NCBI GenBank assembly: GCA_965267355.1
Contig: OZ253956.1
Span: forward strand, 1,240,001 to 1,304,000
Direction of reading: 5' to 3'
From: GCA-002793235 sp965267355
Lineage (GTDB): Bacteria; Bacteroidota; Bacteroidia; Flavobacteriales_E; Vicingaceae
Length of the DNA stretch: 64,000 bases
The notes beneath the pieces are model-generated. The model saw nothing but the letters and a program-made list of their open reading frames with translations, was not told the origin of the DNA and did not search any database. Made by a program: the position numbers and the translations under genes. Positions 8,767-16,882 of the stretch are shown here, in pieces. Positions within the stretch are counted from its first letter, which is position 1; every line of letters starts with the position of its first letter.

Positions 8767-9315
8767 ATGAGAACACAAATTTTTAATTGGAGAAGAATTG
8801 CACTTATAGTTGCATTGTTTGTTTCAACGACTGTAGCTTATAGCCAAACTTTTGCTTACGTTGATAGCGAATATGTTTTAGAAAATATTCCAGATTATAA
8901 AGAAGCACAGGATGAGTTAGATAAGTTATCAATTGAGTGGCAAAAGCAACTAGAAAGAAGATATACTGAAATTGATAAAATGTATAAAAACTATCAGGCT
9001 GAGCAAATATTGTTGACAGAAGATATGAAAGTAAAGCGTGAAGAAGAGATTATTAAAAAAGAGAAAGAAGCAAAAGAATACCAAAAACAAAAATTTGGTG
9101 TAGATGGTGAGCTTTTTCAGAAAAGAAAAGAGTTAGTGAAGCCAATACAAGATAAAGTATATAATGCTATAAGCGAAATAGCAAATTATAAAAGATTAGG
9201 TATAGTATTTGACAAGGCAAGTGGGTTAACCATGTTGTTTACTAATCCTAAATACAACATTAGTGATGATGTATTAAAAAAGTTAGGTTATAAACCAGGC
9301 GAAACAAAAGAATAA
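8767..9315 (+). CDS. Periplasmic chaperone Skp/OmpH, first copy
   Basis: A 182-residue OmpH/Skp-family protein that would hold unfolded outer-membrane proteins in the periplasm for delivery to BamA. A signal peptide ends near residue 27 (AYSQ). The mature protein starts with FAYVDSEYVLENIPDY, the typical OmpH beta-strand and helix. A Lys/Glu/Gln-rich coiled coil at about 45-125 forms the tentacles, and the chain ends with a second small strand region. It sits 19 bp after bamA and is one of a tandem pair; this copy has the longer, more basic coiled coil. Confidence 0.9.
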   Translation: MRTQIFNWRRIALIVALFVSTTVAYSQTFAYVDSEYVLENIPDYKEAQDELDKLSIEWQKQLERRYTEIDKMYKNYQAEQILLTEDMKVKREEEIIKKEKEAKEYQKQKFGVDGELFQKRKELVKPIQDKVYNAISEIANYKRLGIVFDKASGLTMLFTNPKYNISDDVLKKLGYKPGETKE

Positions 9316-9317
9316 AT

Positions 9318-9325
9318 TATATTTG
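9318..9325 (+). promoter_or_regulatory. Candidate -7 box for the second Skp gene
   Basis: TATATTTG is an exact TAnnTTTG box, 20 bp before the ATG of the second Skp-like gene. No TTG is seen at the -33 position. It could give extra chaperone transcript. Confidence 0.35.
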
Positions 9326-9345
9326 ACCCCTTAATAAAATAAAGT

Positions 9346-9858
9346 ATGAAAACACTTAAAATAACATTAATGCTGGCAGTTTTAGCAATTTCTACTGCTA
9401 TGTATGCTCAAAAAGGACAAAAAACAGGTTACATTAACTCTAATGACTTAATGTCTGCTATGCCAGAAAAGCAAGGTCTTGAAAAAGAATTAGAAGCTTA
9501 TGCTAATCAGTTAAAAGTTACTATGGACGCAATGCGTAAAGAATATGAAACTAAAGTTGCAGAATTTCAGAGTAAGCAAGATGTAATGACTGATGTAATT
9601 AAAGAAACTAAGATTAAAGAGATTACTGATTTAGAAAAAAGAATTGGGGAGTTTCAACAAACAGCTCAAGCTGATTTGCAGAAAAAAGAACAAGAATTAT
9701 TACAACCAGTAATTGATAAAGCGAAACAAGCAATTAATGATGTTGCCAAAGAAAATGGTTATACTGAAATCATTGATACTAGTTTAGGAGTTATCTTATA
9801 TTCTGATGAAAAGTTTGATATTTTGCCATTAGTAAAAACTAAACTTGGTATTAAATAA
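9346..9858 (+). CDS. Periplasmic chaperone Skp/OmpH, second copy
   Basis: A 170-residue OmpH/Skp-family chaperone. It has a signal peptide (residues 1-21, ending MYAQ), then TGYINSNDLMSAMPEK, the family start, and a long coiled coil at about 40-120. The C-terminal strand region contains TEIIDTSLGVILYSDE. It lies 30 bp after its paralogue, and a strong terminator follows immediately, closing the uppS-bamA-skp run. The two copies have diverged well beyond recent duplication. Confidence 0.9.
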   Translation: MKTLKITLMLAVLAISTAMYAQKGQKTGYINSNDLMSAMPEKQGLEKELEAYANQLKVTMDAMRKEYETKVAEFQSKQDVMTDVIKETKIKEITDLEKRIGEFQQTAQADLQKKEQELLQPVIDKAKQAINDVAKENGYTEIIDTSLGVILYSDEKFDILPLVKTKLGIK

Positions 9859-9877
9859 TATAAAAAACACTTAATTT

Positions 9878-9905
9878 AATCCCGACTTTAGTCGGGATTT
9901 TTTTT
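9878..9905 (+). terminator. Intrinsic terminator after the bamA-skp cluster
   Basis: A 9-bp stem, AATCCCGAC / GTCGGGATT, closes a TTTA loop and runs into eight T residues. It separates the second Skp gene from murI. Confidence 0.9.
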
Positions 9906-9913
9906 GCAATAAT

Positions 9914-10717
9914 TTGAACGAAAATAAAATATATAACTGTAATTCTCCGATAGGAATTTTTGATTCTGGCTTGGGAGGGTTGTCTATTTGTAAAGAGATT
10001 ATTGAATTATTGCCTAACGAACGTATAGTTTATCTGGCAGATAGCAAAAATGCTCCTTACGGGCAAAAAAGTAAGCAAGATATCATTAATTTAAGCGTTA
10101 AGAATACTGAATTACTGATTTCTTATGGTTGCAAGATGGTAGTTGTGGCTTGTAACACAGCAACAACTAATGCCATATCTTTATTAAGAGAAAGATATTC
10201 TGTACCTTTTATTGGTATTGAACCAGCTATCAAGCCTGCAGTACTTAATAGTACAACTAATAAAATAGGAATATTAGCTACCAAGGGAACTTTAAATAGT
10301 GAGTTGTTTCTGTTGACATCAAAACAATATCGTGAAGAGATTGATTTTATTGAAGTAGAAGGGAAAGATTTAGTCCCTTTAATTGAAGCAGGTAAAATAG
10401 TTGAAACAAAGCCTCTTTTAGAAGAGTATGTAGGGGAAATGGTAAAGAAAGGAGTAGATAAAATTGTTTTAGGTTGTTCTCATTATCCTTTTTTAATTCC
10501 TGAAATTAAAAAAATTATACCGAATCATATCCAAATTATTGATTCAGGAGAAGCTGTCGCTAGACAAACCATGAACGTCTTGTCTGAAAATAAATTATTG
10601 AATGATTCTCCTGAGGTTAAGAAGGAGTTTTATACGAATGGAGATGAAAGCCTACTAAAATTTTTTTTACAACAAATCAATATAAAAGCAAACGTTGTTG
10701 CATTTAAACAGTTTTAA
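9914..10717 (+). CDS. murI: Glutamate racemase
   Basis: Converts L- to D-glutamate for peptidoglycan, in the cytoplasm. The protein is 267 residues. GIFDSGLGG places the first Asp at residue 17, the proton-shuttling cysteines are Cys80 (VVACNTATTNA) and Cys188 (LGCSHYPFL), and ADSKNAPYG is present. The start is a TTG: no ATG occurs before the conserved GIFDSG, and the terminator T-run ends 9 bp upstream, leaving almost no room for a leader. The 3' end overlaps convergent bshA by 14 bp. Confidence 0.93.
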   Translation: MNENKIYNCNSPIGIFDSGLGGLSICKEIIELLPNERIVYLADSKNAPYGQKSKQDIINLSVKNTELLISYGCKMVVVACNTATTNAISLLRERYSVPFIGIEPAIKPAVLNSTTNKIGILATKGTLNSELFLLTSKQYREEIDFIEVEGKDLVPLIEAGKIVETKPLLEEYVGEMVKKGVDKIVLGCSHYPFLIPEIKKIIPNHIQIIDSGEAVARQTMNVLSENKLLNDSPEVKKEFYTNGDESLLKFFLQQINIKANVVAFKQF

Positions 10718-11834
10718 TCATCCTTTCATAAAGCTCTTCATATTGGGGTAAAATGGTATGGATTTCGAATTTTTTAGCTTCATCATAAGCACCATCTTTA
10801 AACTGAGTTAAAGTATTTTCATTACTTAATATTTTTAAGCTGTTAAAAGCCATTTCTTCAATATTACCTATTTCGCTTAAATAGCCCGAAACACCATTTC
10901 TGTTTACTTCTGGTATTCCACCTGTATTGGTAGAAATTACAGGAGTCTTAGCAGCCATAGCTTCTAAAGCAGCTAAACCAAAACTTTCTGTTTCTGATGG
11001 TAATATAAATAAATCAGAAGCAGCTAAAACGCGTTCGGTATCTTTTACTTTACCTAGAAATTTAACTAAATCACAAGTGCCTAATTCACGACACAATTCT
11101 TCTAAATGGTGCCTTTCTGGCCCATCACCAACCATTAACAATTTGGCCGGGATTTTCTTTCTTACAATATCAAAAATTTTAATGACATCCTCAGTTCTTT
11201 TTACTTTTCTGAAGTTAGAAATATGAATGAGAATTTTTTCACCATTTGGAGCGAAGGATTTTTTAATAGAATCTATACTCCCGTTGTAGTTATACTGGTC
11301 TAAACACACAAAATTTGGTATTACTTCAATTTCTCTATTAATATCAAAGTGGTTAAAAGTATCTTGTTTTAAACTTTCAGAAACAGCAGTAACGGCATCA
11401 GATTTATTGATAGAGAATGTAATAACAGGCTCAAACGATGAGTCTTTGCCAACAAGCGTGATATCTGTTCCATGTAATGTGGTAATAATTGGAATATTAA
11501 TACCTTCTTCAGCCAATATTAATTTGGCCATGTAGGCCGCTGAAGCATGAGGTATGGCATAATGTACATGTAATATGTCTAACTTTTCAAATTTAATTAC
11601 ATCAACTAGTTTACTGGTTAAGACTAATTCATAAGGTTGATAATCAAATAACGGATAGCTAGAAACTTTTACCTCATGAAAAAATATGTTTTCAGAAAAA
11701 ATATCCAATTTAACAGGTTGCTGATAGGTAATAAAATGCACTTGATGACCTTTGCCAGCAAGAGCTTTTCCTAATTCTGTTGCAACTACACCACTACCTC
11801 CAAATGTTGGATAACATACTATTCCTATATTCAT
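10704..11834 (-). CDS. bshA: N-acetyl-alpha-D-glucosaminyl L-malate synthase BshA
   Basis: A GT4 glycosyltransferase that makes GlcNAc-malate, the first step of bacillithiol synthesis. The 376 residues are normal for BshA. The N-terminus IGIVCYPTFGGSGVVATELG is the BshA-specific nucleotide-sugar loop. HVHYAIPHA, then TTLHGTDITLVG, and the GT4 E-x7-E element ETESFGLAALEAMA follow. It overlaps the upstream HEAT-like gene by 4 bp, so the two are coupled. A bacilliredoxin at 46292-46702 fits an active bacillithiol system. Confidence 0.92.
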   Translation of the reverse strand: MNIGIVCYPTFGGSGVVATELGKALAGKGHQVHFITYQQPVKLDIFSENIFFHEVKVSSYPLFDYQPYELVLTSKLVDVIKFEKLDILHVHYAIPHASAAYMAKLILAEEGINIPIITTLHGTDITLVGKDSSFEPVITFSINKSDAVTAVSESLKQDTFNHFDINREIEVIPNFVCLDQYNYNGSIDSIKKSFAPNGEKILIHISNFRKVKRTEDVIKIFDIVRKKIPAKLLMVGDGPERHHLEELCRELGTCDLVKFLGKVKDTERVLAASDLFILPSETESFGLAALEAMAAKTPVISTNTGGIPEVNRNGVSGYLSEIGNIEEMAFNSLKILSNENTLTQFKDGAYDEAKKFEIHTILPQYEELYERMIKTV

Positions 11835-12349
11835 ATTTTATTCAATGCGTTTAAAATTTTTCTACCTCTACTTTTTATTCCAGCACTGCCATCAGGTAAA
11901 AGAGCCTCGATACTGGCTTTTAATTCAGGTACAATATCTGGATATTTTTTTGATAAATTGTATACAACAGTCATAGAAAAAGCCTTAATAGCAATAGGCT
12001 GACTATTATCGTTTAAAAATTCAAAGCACCTGTCTAATACTTTACCTTCATACTTTTCAGGTATTTCGGTAAACTGTAATGCTCTTAAAATATTTCGGGA
12101 TACAGCTTGGTGTAGACTATCATCATCTAATAGTTTAATTAACAAATCGTAGTGTTTTTCAATTAACGCTGGATGTTTTTCAGTAACAAAAGAGAATGGC
12201 CATGCTGCTCTTTGAACTAATCTATAATGTCCATCAATAAAGATTTGCATTAAATCATCCATTTTTTCTGGATGTTTGCAAATATCATTTACAATGGTTG
12301 TTGTAATTTCTTTAGATTGTTCGTTTGCTAATAAGGCTCTGTAATCCAT
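11831..12349 (-). CDS. HEAT-like alpha-helical repeat protein
   Basis: A 172-residue cytosolic protein with no signal peptide or membrane segment. Nearly all of it reads as paired amphipathic helices of 30-35 residues (for example around DLMQIFIDGHYRLVQRAAWP, then NILRALQFTEIPEKY). This resembles an ARM/HEAT solenoid of four or five units. I do not recognise an enzyme motif. It is translationally coupled to bshA by a 4-bp overlap and transcribed first, so a role with or next to BshA is possible, by context only. A TAAATTTA box at 12354-12361 could be its -7 element. Confidence 0.65.
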   Translation of the reverse strand: MDYRALLANEQSKEITTTIVNDICKHPEKMDDLMQIFIDGHYRLVQRAAWPFSFVTEKHPALIEKHYDLLIKLLDDDSLHQAVSRNILRALQFTEIPEKYEGKVLDRCFEFLNDNSQPIAIKAFSMTVVYNLSKKYPDIVPELKASIEALLPDGSAGIKSRGRKILNALNKI

Positions 12350-12384
12350 AATGTAAATTTATACAAACAACATAATTATAAGGG

Positions 12385-12415
12385 TTGATTTCCATTTAAT
12401 TTAATAGTAAATTTG
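12385..12415 (+). promoter_or_regulatory. Promoter with almost no leader before the small membrane gene
   Basis: TTG at 12385-12387 and TAAATTTG at 12408-12415 are separated by 20 bp, an excellent Bacteroidota match. The ATG is at 12420, only 4 bp beyond the -7 box, so transcription should start at or next to the start codon. Confidence 0.6.
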
Positions 12416-12419
12416 AATT

Positions 12420-12719
12420 ATGGAAGCACCTAAATTACCCTCATTATTTGGTTTTAAAACTAAAAGACCAAACCAGTTTTACTTTGAGCCTCGTTATTAC
12501 GATGAGCGGAAAGAAAAAATGAAAAAAAGGTATGATCGTATCGGGAAGGAGCTAGAAAAAGAGAGTGTTGCTCAAACAAATCCTGAAGAGTTTCGTTCAA
12601 CGTTAAGAGAGAACTGGGGTGATGGTTATGCTAGAAGAAAAATGGGTGGAGGAATGAACAGGAGAGTAATTATTTACCTTGTTGCTTTGCTTGCTTTAGC
12701 TTATTATATCCTCTTTTAA
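12420..12719 (+). CDS. Small C-terminal-anchored membrane protein
   Basis: A 99-residue protein with a basic, Tyr/Arg-rich soluble part (FYFEPRYYDERKEKMKKR at about 21-38) and one C-terminal hydrophobic segment, VIIYLVALLALAYYILF, at about 83-99. It looks like a tail-anchored inner-membrane protein. The motif of Phe, then PRYYxE/G, recurs in small uncharacterised Bacteroidota proteins that, as I recall, are sometimes mislabelled as riboflavin synthase subunit beta. Nothing here supports that enzyme function. Its stop overlaps the convergent barrel gene by 4 bp. Confidence 0.65.
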   Translation: MEAPKLPSLFGFKTKRPNQFYFEPRYYDERKEKMKKRYDRIGKELEKESVAQTNPEEFRSTLRENWGDGYARRKMGGGMNRRVIIYLVALLALAYYILF

Positions 12720-14302
12720 AAATCAGAATATCTATTGGTAATAGCTGTTTTTATCCCGATAAAAAACAGTTGGGTATTAGAATTTGTAAACTTGTTTTTA
12801 TACATCCTGTTGGTAATCCCTGCTTGAAAAATAGTTTGTGATTTTGGATTAATTACATAAGATGCTTTTACAGTTGTATTTATTATGTCAGTAGAAAGTC
12901 CTCCTCCTGTTGTATAACCATATTCTTGAGCTCGGGTATTATAAGGTTGATAAATGTCTTGCCCTATACTTGTTGTAGCACTAGTATCAAAACCTACTTT
13001 AGCTATGGTAGCAATTCCTTCAAAAATCCAGCGTTTTTTGGTGTAGGTTAAACCTGCCATTACTTCTTTAAAATTAGCTCCTAAAGGGTGAGCTAAGGCA
13101 GAGTTATAATGCCCATAGTTTTGTAAAGTGCTGATGTTACTCGGTACATGGTAATAGCTGTAAGTAAAAGGTCTTACAGTGTTATACTCCAACTGAAGGA
13201 CTAAATTTTTGATCCACATAAAATCATAAGATTTTAAGCCTAATTGTATGCCGTATTTGTTGGCCCACCAACCATTTCCTGCTCTCAATTCTTTCAGCAA
13301 AAATTCATCCAATATCAATTGACTGTACAATACATTTTTCTTTTTAATTCTAACTTTTAAGCTAGCTCCTAATAAAGCATTATCAGAAGAGCCTTGGGCA
13401 TATTCAGCAGGGCGTAAAAAGATAACAGGATTTAAGTAATTAATGTCAAAACCTCTGTAATATTGGTCTTCTTGAGCTTGCCAAATGATACTTTCAAAGA
13501 AACCTATGTTTAACCATTTGGTAGCATTGTAACTTAAGTAATGTACAGTAGAAAATTTATGAAAGAAATTACCAAATACACCATCAGCCCCTCTAATATC
13601 ATGATAATTGGTATATAGTGCCATGTATTTTAGTTTCCAAATGTTAGCAGTAATCTTTAAATAGGGGTAGCTAAAAGCATTATCCGATAAAAATAATGAG
13701 CGGTAGCCATCACCAATAAAGTTTTTACCATAGCCTAATTGAAATGTAAAATTTTTATCAGCAGTAAAAGTTAAATCACCTTGAGCATAAAAGCCTCTGT
13801 CATTTTCTGTATAACCATATCCAGGGCTAATGTTTTTAGTTTTTATTTGGGCATTAACAAATGAGGGGTATTTTGAAAAATCCCATAGGTACATAAAATT
13901 AGCACTCCATTTATTGCCTAAATGGGCATATAAGTTTAATCCAGCACCTAAATCGAGCATGTTTTCTGAGCCTATATTATTGCGCTCTGAAGTAATTCCA
14001 GAGTTGAGTATAGGTAAGATTTCTACACTAGCACTTTTTTCATAGTTCGTTATCTTGCTATAATTCATTAAACTGTTTAAGAACTTAGAGTCAGTTTTTA
14101 TATCTAAACTTTTCATTAACGAATCATAACCAATTAATTCATTTTTATAAATGGGTTTAATTGAACTGTGTAGTATGATAGAGGTATCTATTTGCATATT
14201 GTACAATGCAGAAAAAGTCCGTTCATTACTTACATTGAAGTTTTGAGCACTTATAAAAATGCTTTCTAAGACGAGTAATATGCAAGTTAACTTTTTATAC
14301 AC
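12716..14302 (-). CDS. RemB/Wzi-like outer-membrane barrel protein, copy A
   Basis: A 528-residue secreted protein with a signal peptide (ending FISAQ) and a long region of beta strands. Its core, GYGKNFIGDGYRSLFLSDNA, is closely matched in the 509-residue paralogue at 15349-16878. AHPLGANFKEVMAGLTY is also shared with that copy. This pattern is typical of proteins annotated as gliding-motility RemB or Wzi-type capsule-assembly barrels; the assignment is from recall, not search. It is the last gene of a six-gene minus-strand operon and overlaps the WecA-like gene by 8 bp. A role in surface polysaccharide or cell-surface organisation is inferred from context. Confidence 0.6.
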   Translation of the reverse strand: MYKKLTCILLVLESIFISAQNFNVSNERTFSALYNMQIDTSIILHSSIKPIYKNELIGYDSLMKSLDIKTDSKFLNSLMNYSKITNYEKSASVEILPILNSGITSERNNIGSENMLDLGAGLNLYAHLGNKWSANFMYLWDFSKYPSFVNAQIKTKNISPGYGYTENDRGFYAQGDLTFTADKNFTFQLGYGKNFIGDGYRSLFLSDNAFSYPYLKITANIWKLKYMALYTNYHDIRGADGVFGNFFHKFSTVHYLSYNATKWLNIGFFESIIWQAQEDQYYRGFDINYLNPVIFLRPAEYAQGSSDNALLGASLKVRIKKKNVLYSQLILDEFLLKELRAGNGWWANKYGIQLGLKSYDFMWIKNLVLQLEYNTVRPFTYSYYHVPSNISTLQNYGHYNSALAHPLGANFKEVMAGLTYTKKRWIFEGIATIAKVGFDTSATTSIGQDIYQPYNTRAQEYGYTTGGGLSTDIINTTVKASYVINPKSQTIFQAGITNRMYKNKFTNSNTQLFFIGIKTAITNRYSDF

Positions 14303-15347
14303 TTTTTTCTTCTTTAGTTTTAATGAAAAAAGGAATTTGAATAATGATTAAAACAAATGCTATAATTACAAAAAATGCATAAGTGGGGTGAAATTGTTGT
14401 GCAAATACAGATGCTCCAATTATTAAAAGGTTAAACAAGTAAATTACAACAACAGTTTGTGCATGCGAAAGACCTAAATCTATTAATCGGTGATGAATAT
14501 GGTTGCGATCTGCCGTAAAGGGCGAGATACCTTTGATTGCTCTTCGTGCAAATACACGTAAAGTATCGGTTAAAGGGTAAACTAAAATTGACATGGCTAA
14601 AATTGGTTTAGATATATTAGCAATTACTTTTGGCAACCCTTGTGGTTCATATTCTACTAATTCTATTGCCATTACGGCAATTAAAAAACCAATTGTTAAC
14701 GAACCAGAATCTCCCATAAATATTTTTGCAGGACTAAAATTAAACCTTAAAAACCCAAGTAAGCCTCCTGCTAGAGAGAATGATAAAACAGCATAAGTCC
14801 AATCACCTGCATAAAAAAACCAAAAACCAAAAGCAGTAGAAGCAATTAATCCAACACCTGCAGCCAAGCCATCAACACCATCAATTAGATTGAATGCATT
14901 TACAATAACAATGTAAGTAAATACTGAAAGCATAATTCCTGCCCAATCAGGTATTTCTTTAATGCCAAATAAACCATGTAAGCTAGTTAGCCTTACTTCT
15001 GCCATTAAAACCATTATAAAAGCAACTACTAAATGTGCTGCTAATTTTTTCACAGGTGCAGTTCCGATAATATCATCTTTCATTCCAACAAAAAACATAA
15101 TGAGTAATGATGGAACCAAGTACTTAATTACTCCCATTTCATTAATGGGTAGCCATAATAAGAATGAGAAAAGTGTTCCAGCAAAAATCATCATACCGCC
15201 CATTAAAGGCACTCTTCTGGTGTGGATTTTCCTGTCTTCAGATGGGTCATCAAACAAATGTTTAATGTGTGCTATCTTTATAAACGATGGTGTTGAAAGC
15301 AACACAATAATAAATGAGGTTAATATGGGTAGAATTAATTCTTGCAT
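14295..15347 (-). CDS. WecA/TagO-type undecaprenyl-phosphate sugar-1-phosphate transferase
   Basis: A 350-residue polytopic membrane enzyme of the MraY/WecA superfamily. It would transfer a HexNAc-1-phosphate from a UDP-sugar to undecaprenyl phosphate, starting a lipid-linked surface glycan. Visible motifs are GMKDDIIG, then NAFNLIDGVDGLAAG and FMGDSGSLTIGF (catalytic Asp-rich loops), and DRNHIHHRLIDLG, a WecA-like His-rich loop. About ten hydrophobic segments span the chain. It sits between the two RemB/Wzi-like barrels, with an 8-bp overlap on one side and a 1-bp gap on the other. The exact sugar cannot be told from sequence. Confidence 0.88.
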   Translation of the reverse strand: MQELILPILTSFIIVLLSTPSFIKIAHIKHLFDDPSEDRKIHTRRVPLMGGMMIFAGTLFSFLLWLPINEMGVIKYLVPSLLIMFFVGMKDDIIGTAPVKKLAAHLVVAFIMVLMAEVRLTSLHGLFGIKEIPDWAGIMLSVFTYIVIVNAFNLIDGVDGLAAGVGLIASTAFGFWFFYAGDWTYAVLSFSLAGGLLGFLRFNFSPAKIFMGDSGSLTIGFLIAVMAIELVEYEPQGLPKVIANISKPILAMSILVYPLTDTLRVFARRAIKGISPFTADRNHIHHRLIDLGLSHAQTVVVIYLFNLLIIGASVFAQQFHPTYAFFVIIAFVLIIIQIPFFIKTKEEKSV

Positions 15348-15348
15348 A

Positions 15349-16878
15349 TTAAAAATCGTTATATAAATTTCTAAGATTTGTTCTTATTCCAAAATACAAA
15401 TACATTGTTTCTTTAGTTCCTTCAGTTGTTCTATCTATAATTCCAACCATAGCTGCTAAGTTATTTTTAGGATTAATAGTATAACCAATGTGTCCCTGAG
15501 AAACCATAGAATTTACAGTTAAACTTGTTCCAGCTGGAAGAATTGAAGCAAAGGATTGTGTTCTAGCTCCAAATTTATATTCAAGAAAAGCTCTTTTGTA
15601 TTTGTAATTGATAATACCAATAATTTCCTTAAAATTATTTCCTAATGGGTGAGCAAGGGGTTCGTTATAGTTAGTGTAATCCTGTAAAGGGATGTTAGAT
15701 TCATAAGTATTAGGCTCAACAGTGTTGTACTCAGCTTGTAGGGTTAGCCCATCAATTCCAAAGTATTTAATCCCTGCTTGGTAACCAAACCGTGAAGCAC
15801 CATCATAAACAAACTGATTGTAAAGCACCGTTTTAAAAGGTAGTTTAACTTTGATGTTAGAACCAACAATAGTGTGATTAGCATCATTAAACCCTGTGGT
15901 TGCTGTGTTGATTCCTATAACAGGATTTAGTTGTTGAAACTGAAAGGGTTTTGTCCCAACGCTATCTTCTGTTTGCCATAATGTTGACTCAAATAAACCA
16001 ATATTTAACCATTTGGTAGCAAGCCAGCTAAAATAATGAGTTGACATGCTTTTACGTTCAAACAAGGCTTCTGGTGTAGCAGTTAAATCTCTTCTTACAA
16101 TAGAAGATAAAGAAGCGTTTAACTTGGTGTATTGAAATTGATTGCTTTTACCGAAAGTTGTAATTACCTTAAAGAAAGGATAATTAAATGAAAAATCAGA
16201 AAGTAACAGAGAACGGTAGCCATCTCCAATAAAATGCTTGCCTGTTCCCATTTGTAAGGTTAAAAATTTAGCAGGAGCATAAGTTACTATTGCCGAAGAG
16301 GCAGCAAAATCAAAGCCAGTTGTTTTAAATCTTTTAACTCTCCCTTGCCCAGGCATTATTCCGTTTGTGTTTACATAATTATCCAAAAAGGCAGGAACCA
16401 CCATTTGGTTTTCATAAACGGATGTTTCAAAGGAGAATTTTTCGCCAACATTAGCTCTAACAATTAAACCTCTGGTATTTTTGTATAAAGTCCGACCTGA
16501 TTTATCTTCATTGTCTTTGCCAAACTCACCATTTAAAAGGGGGTCAATAGTTAAGTAAAAGTTTCCAGTATCAACAATTAAAAAGTTCTCGTAAAATAGT
16601 TTTCTTACTACCCATGAGCGGTCTTTCTTATAAGTTTTAGAAAGGTTCATCATATAACCTTCTGGATGTTCGAGTTCATTTATTTGATTAGCATCACCTA
16701 AAAGAAAGATTATGTTACTCTGATTAATTGGCTGAAAAGAAGTGTGTACAGTTGTTTCTTTAGAGTTAAAAACTTTTTGATTTACCAAATTAAACTCTCG
16801 GTTTAATGGCAAATTTTGTTGCTGAGCAAATACACCTGCAACTGAAAAAAACAGCAATATGGAAAATACCTTTTTCAA
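15349..16878 (-). CDS. RemB/Wzi-like outer-membrane barrel protein, copy B
   Basis: A 509-residue secreted barrel-like protein with a signal peptide (residues 1-18, ending GVFAQ). It is paralogous to the protein at 12716-14302: GTGKHFIGDGYRSLLLSDFS matches that protein's core block, and both carry NEPLAHPLG/SALAHPLG followed by NFKE. It lies 4 bp after the DUF255 gene and 1 bp before the WecA-like gene, firmly in one operon. Its family is tentatively RemB or Wzi-like. The paired barrels could form two halves of one surface assembly. Confidence 0.6.
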   Translation of the reverse strand: MKKVFSILLFFSVAGVFAQQQNLPLNREFNLVNQKVFNSKETTVHTSFQPINQSNIIFLLGDANQINELEHPEGYMMNLSKTYKKDRSWVVRKLFYENFLIVDTGNFYLTIDPLLNGEFGKDNEDKSGRTLYKNTRGLIVRANVGEKFSFETSVYENQMVVPAFLDNYVNTNGIMPGQGRVKRFKTTGFDFAASSAIVTYAPAKFLTLQMGTGKHFIGDGYRSLLLSDFSFNYPFFKVITTFGKSNQFQYTKLNASLSSIVRRDLTATPEALFERKSMSTHYFSWLATKWLNIGLFESTLWQTEDSVGTKPFQFQQLNPVIGINTATTGFNDANHTIVGSNIKVKLPFKTVLYNQFVYDGASRFGYQAGIKYFGIDGLTLQAEYNTVEPNTYESNIPLQDYTNYNEPLAHPLGNNFKEIIGIINYKYKRAFLEYKFGARTQSFASILPAGTSLTVNSMVSQGHIGYTINPKNNLAAMVGIIDRTTEGTKETMYLYFGIRTNLRNLYNDF

Positions 16879-16882
16879 AAAA

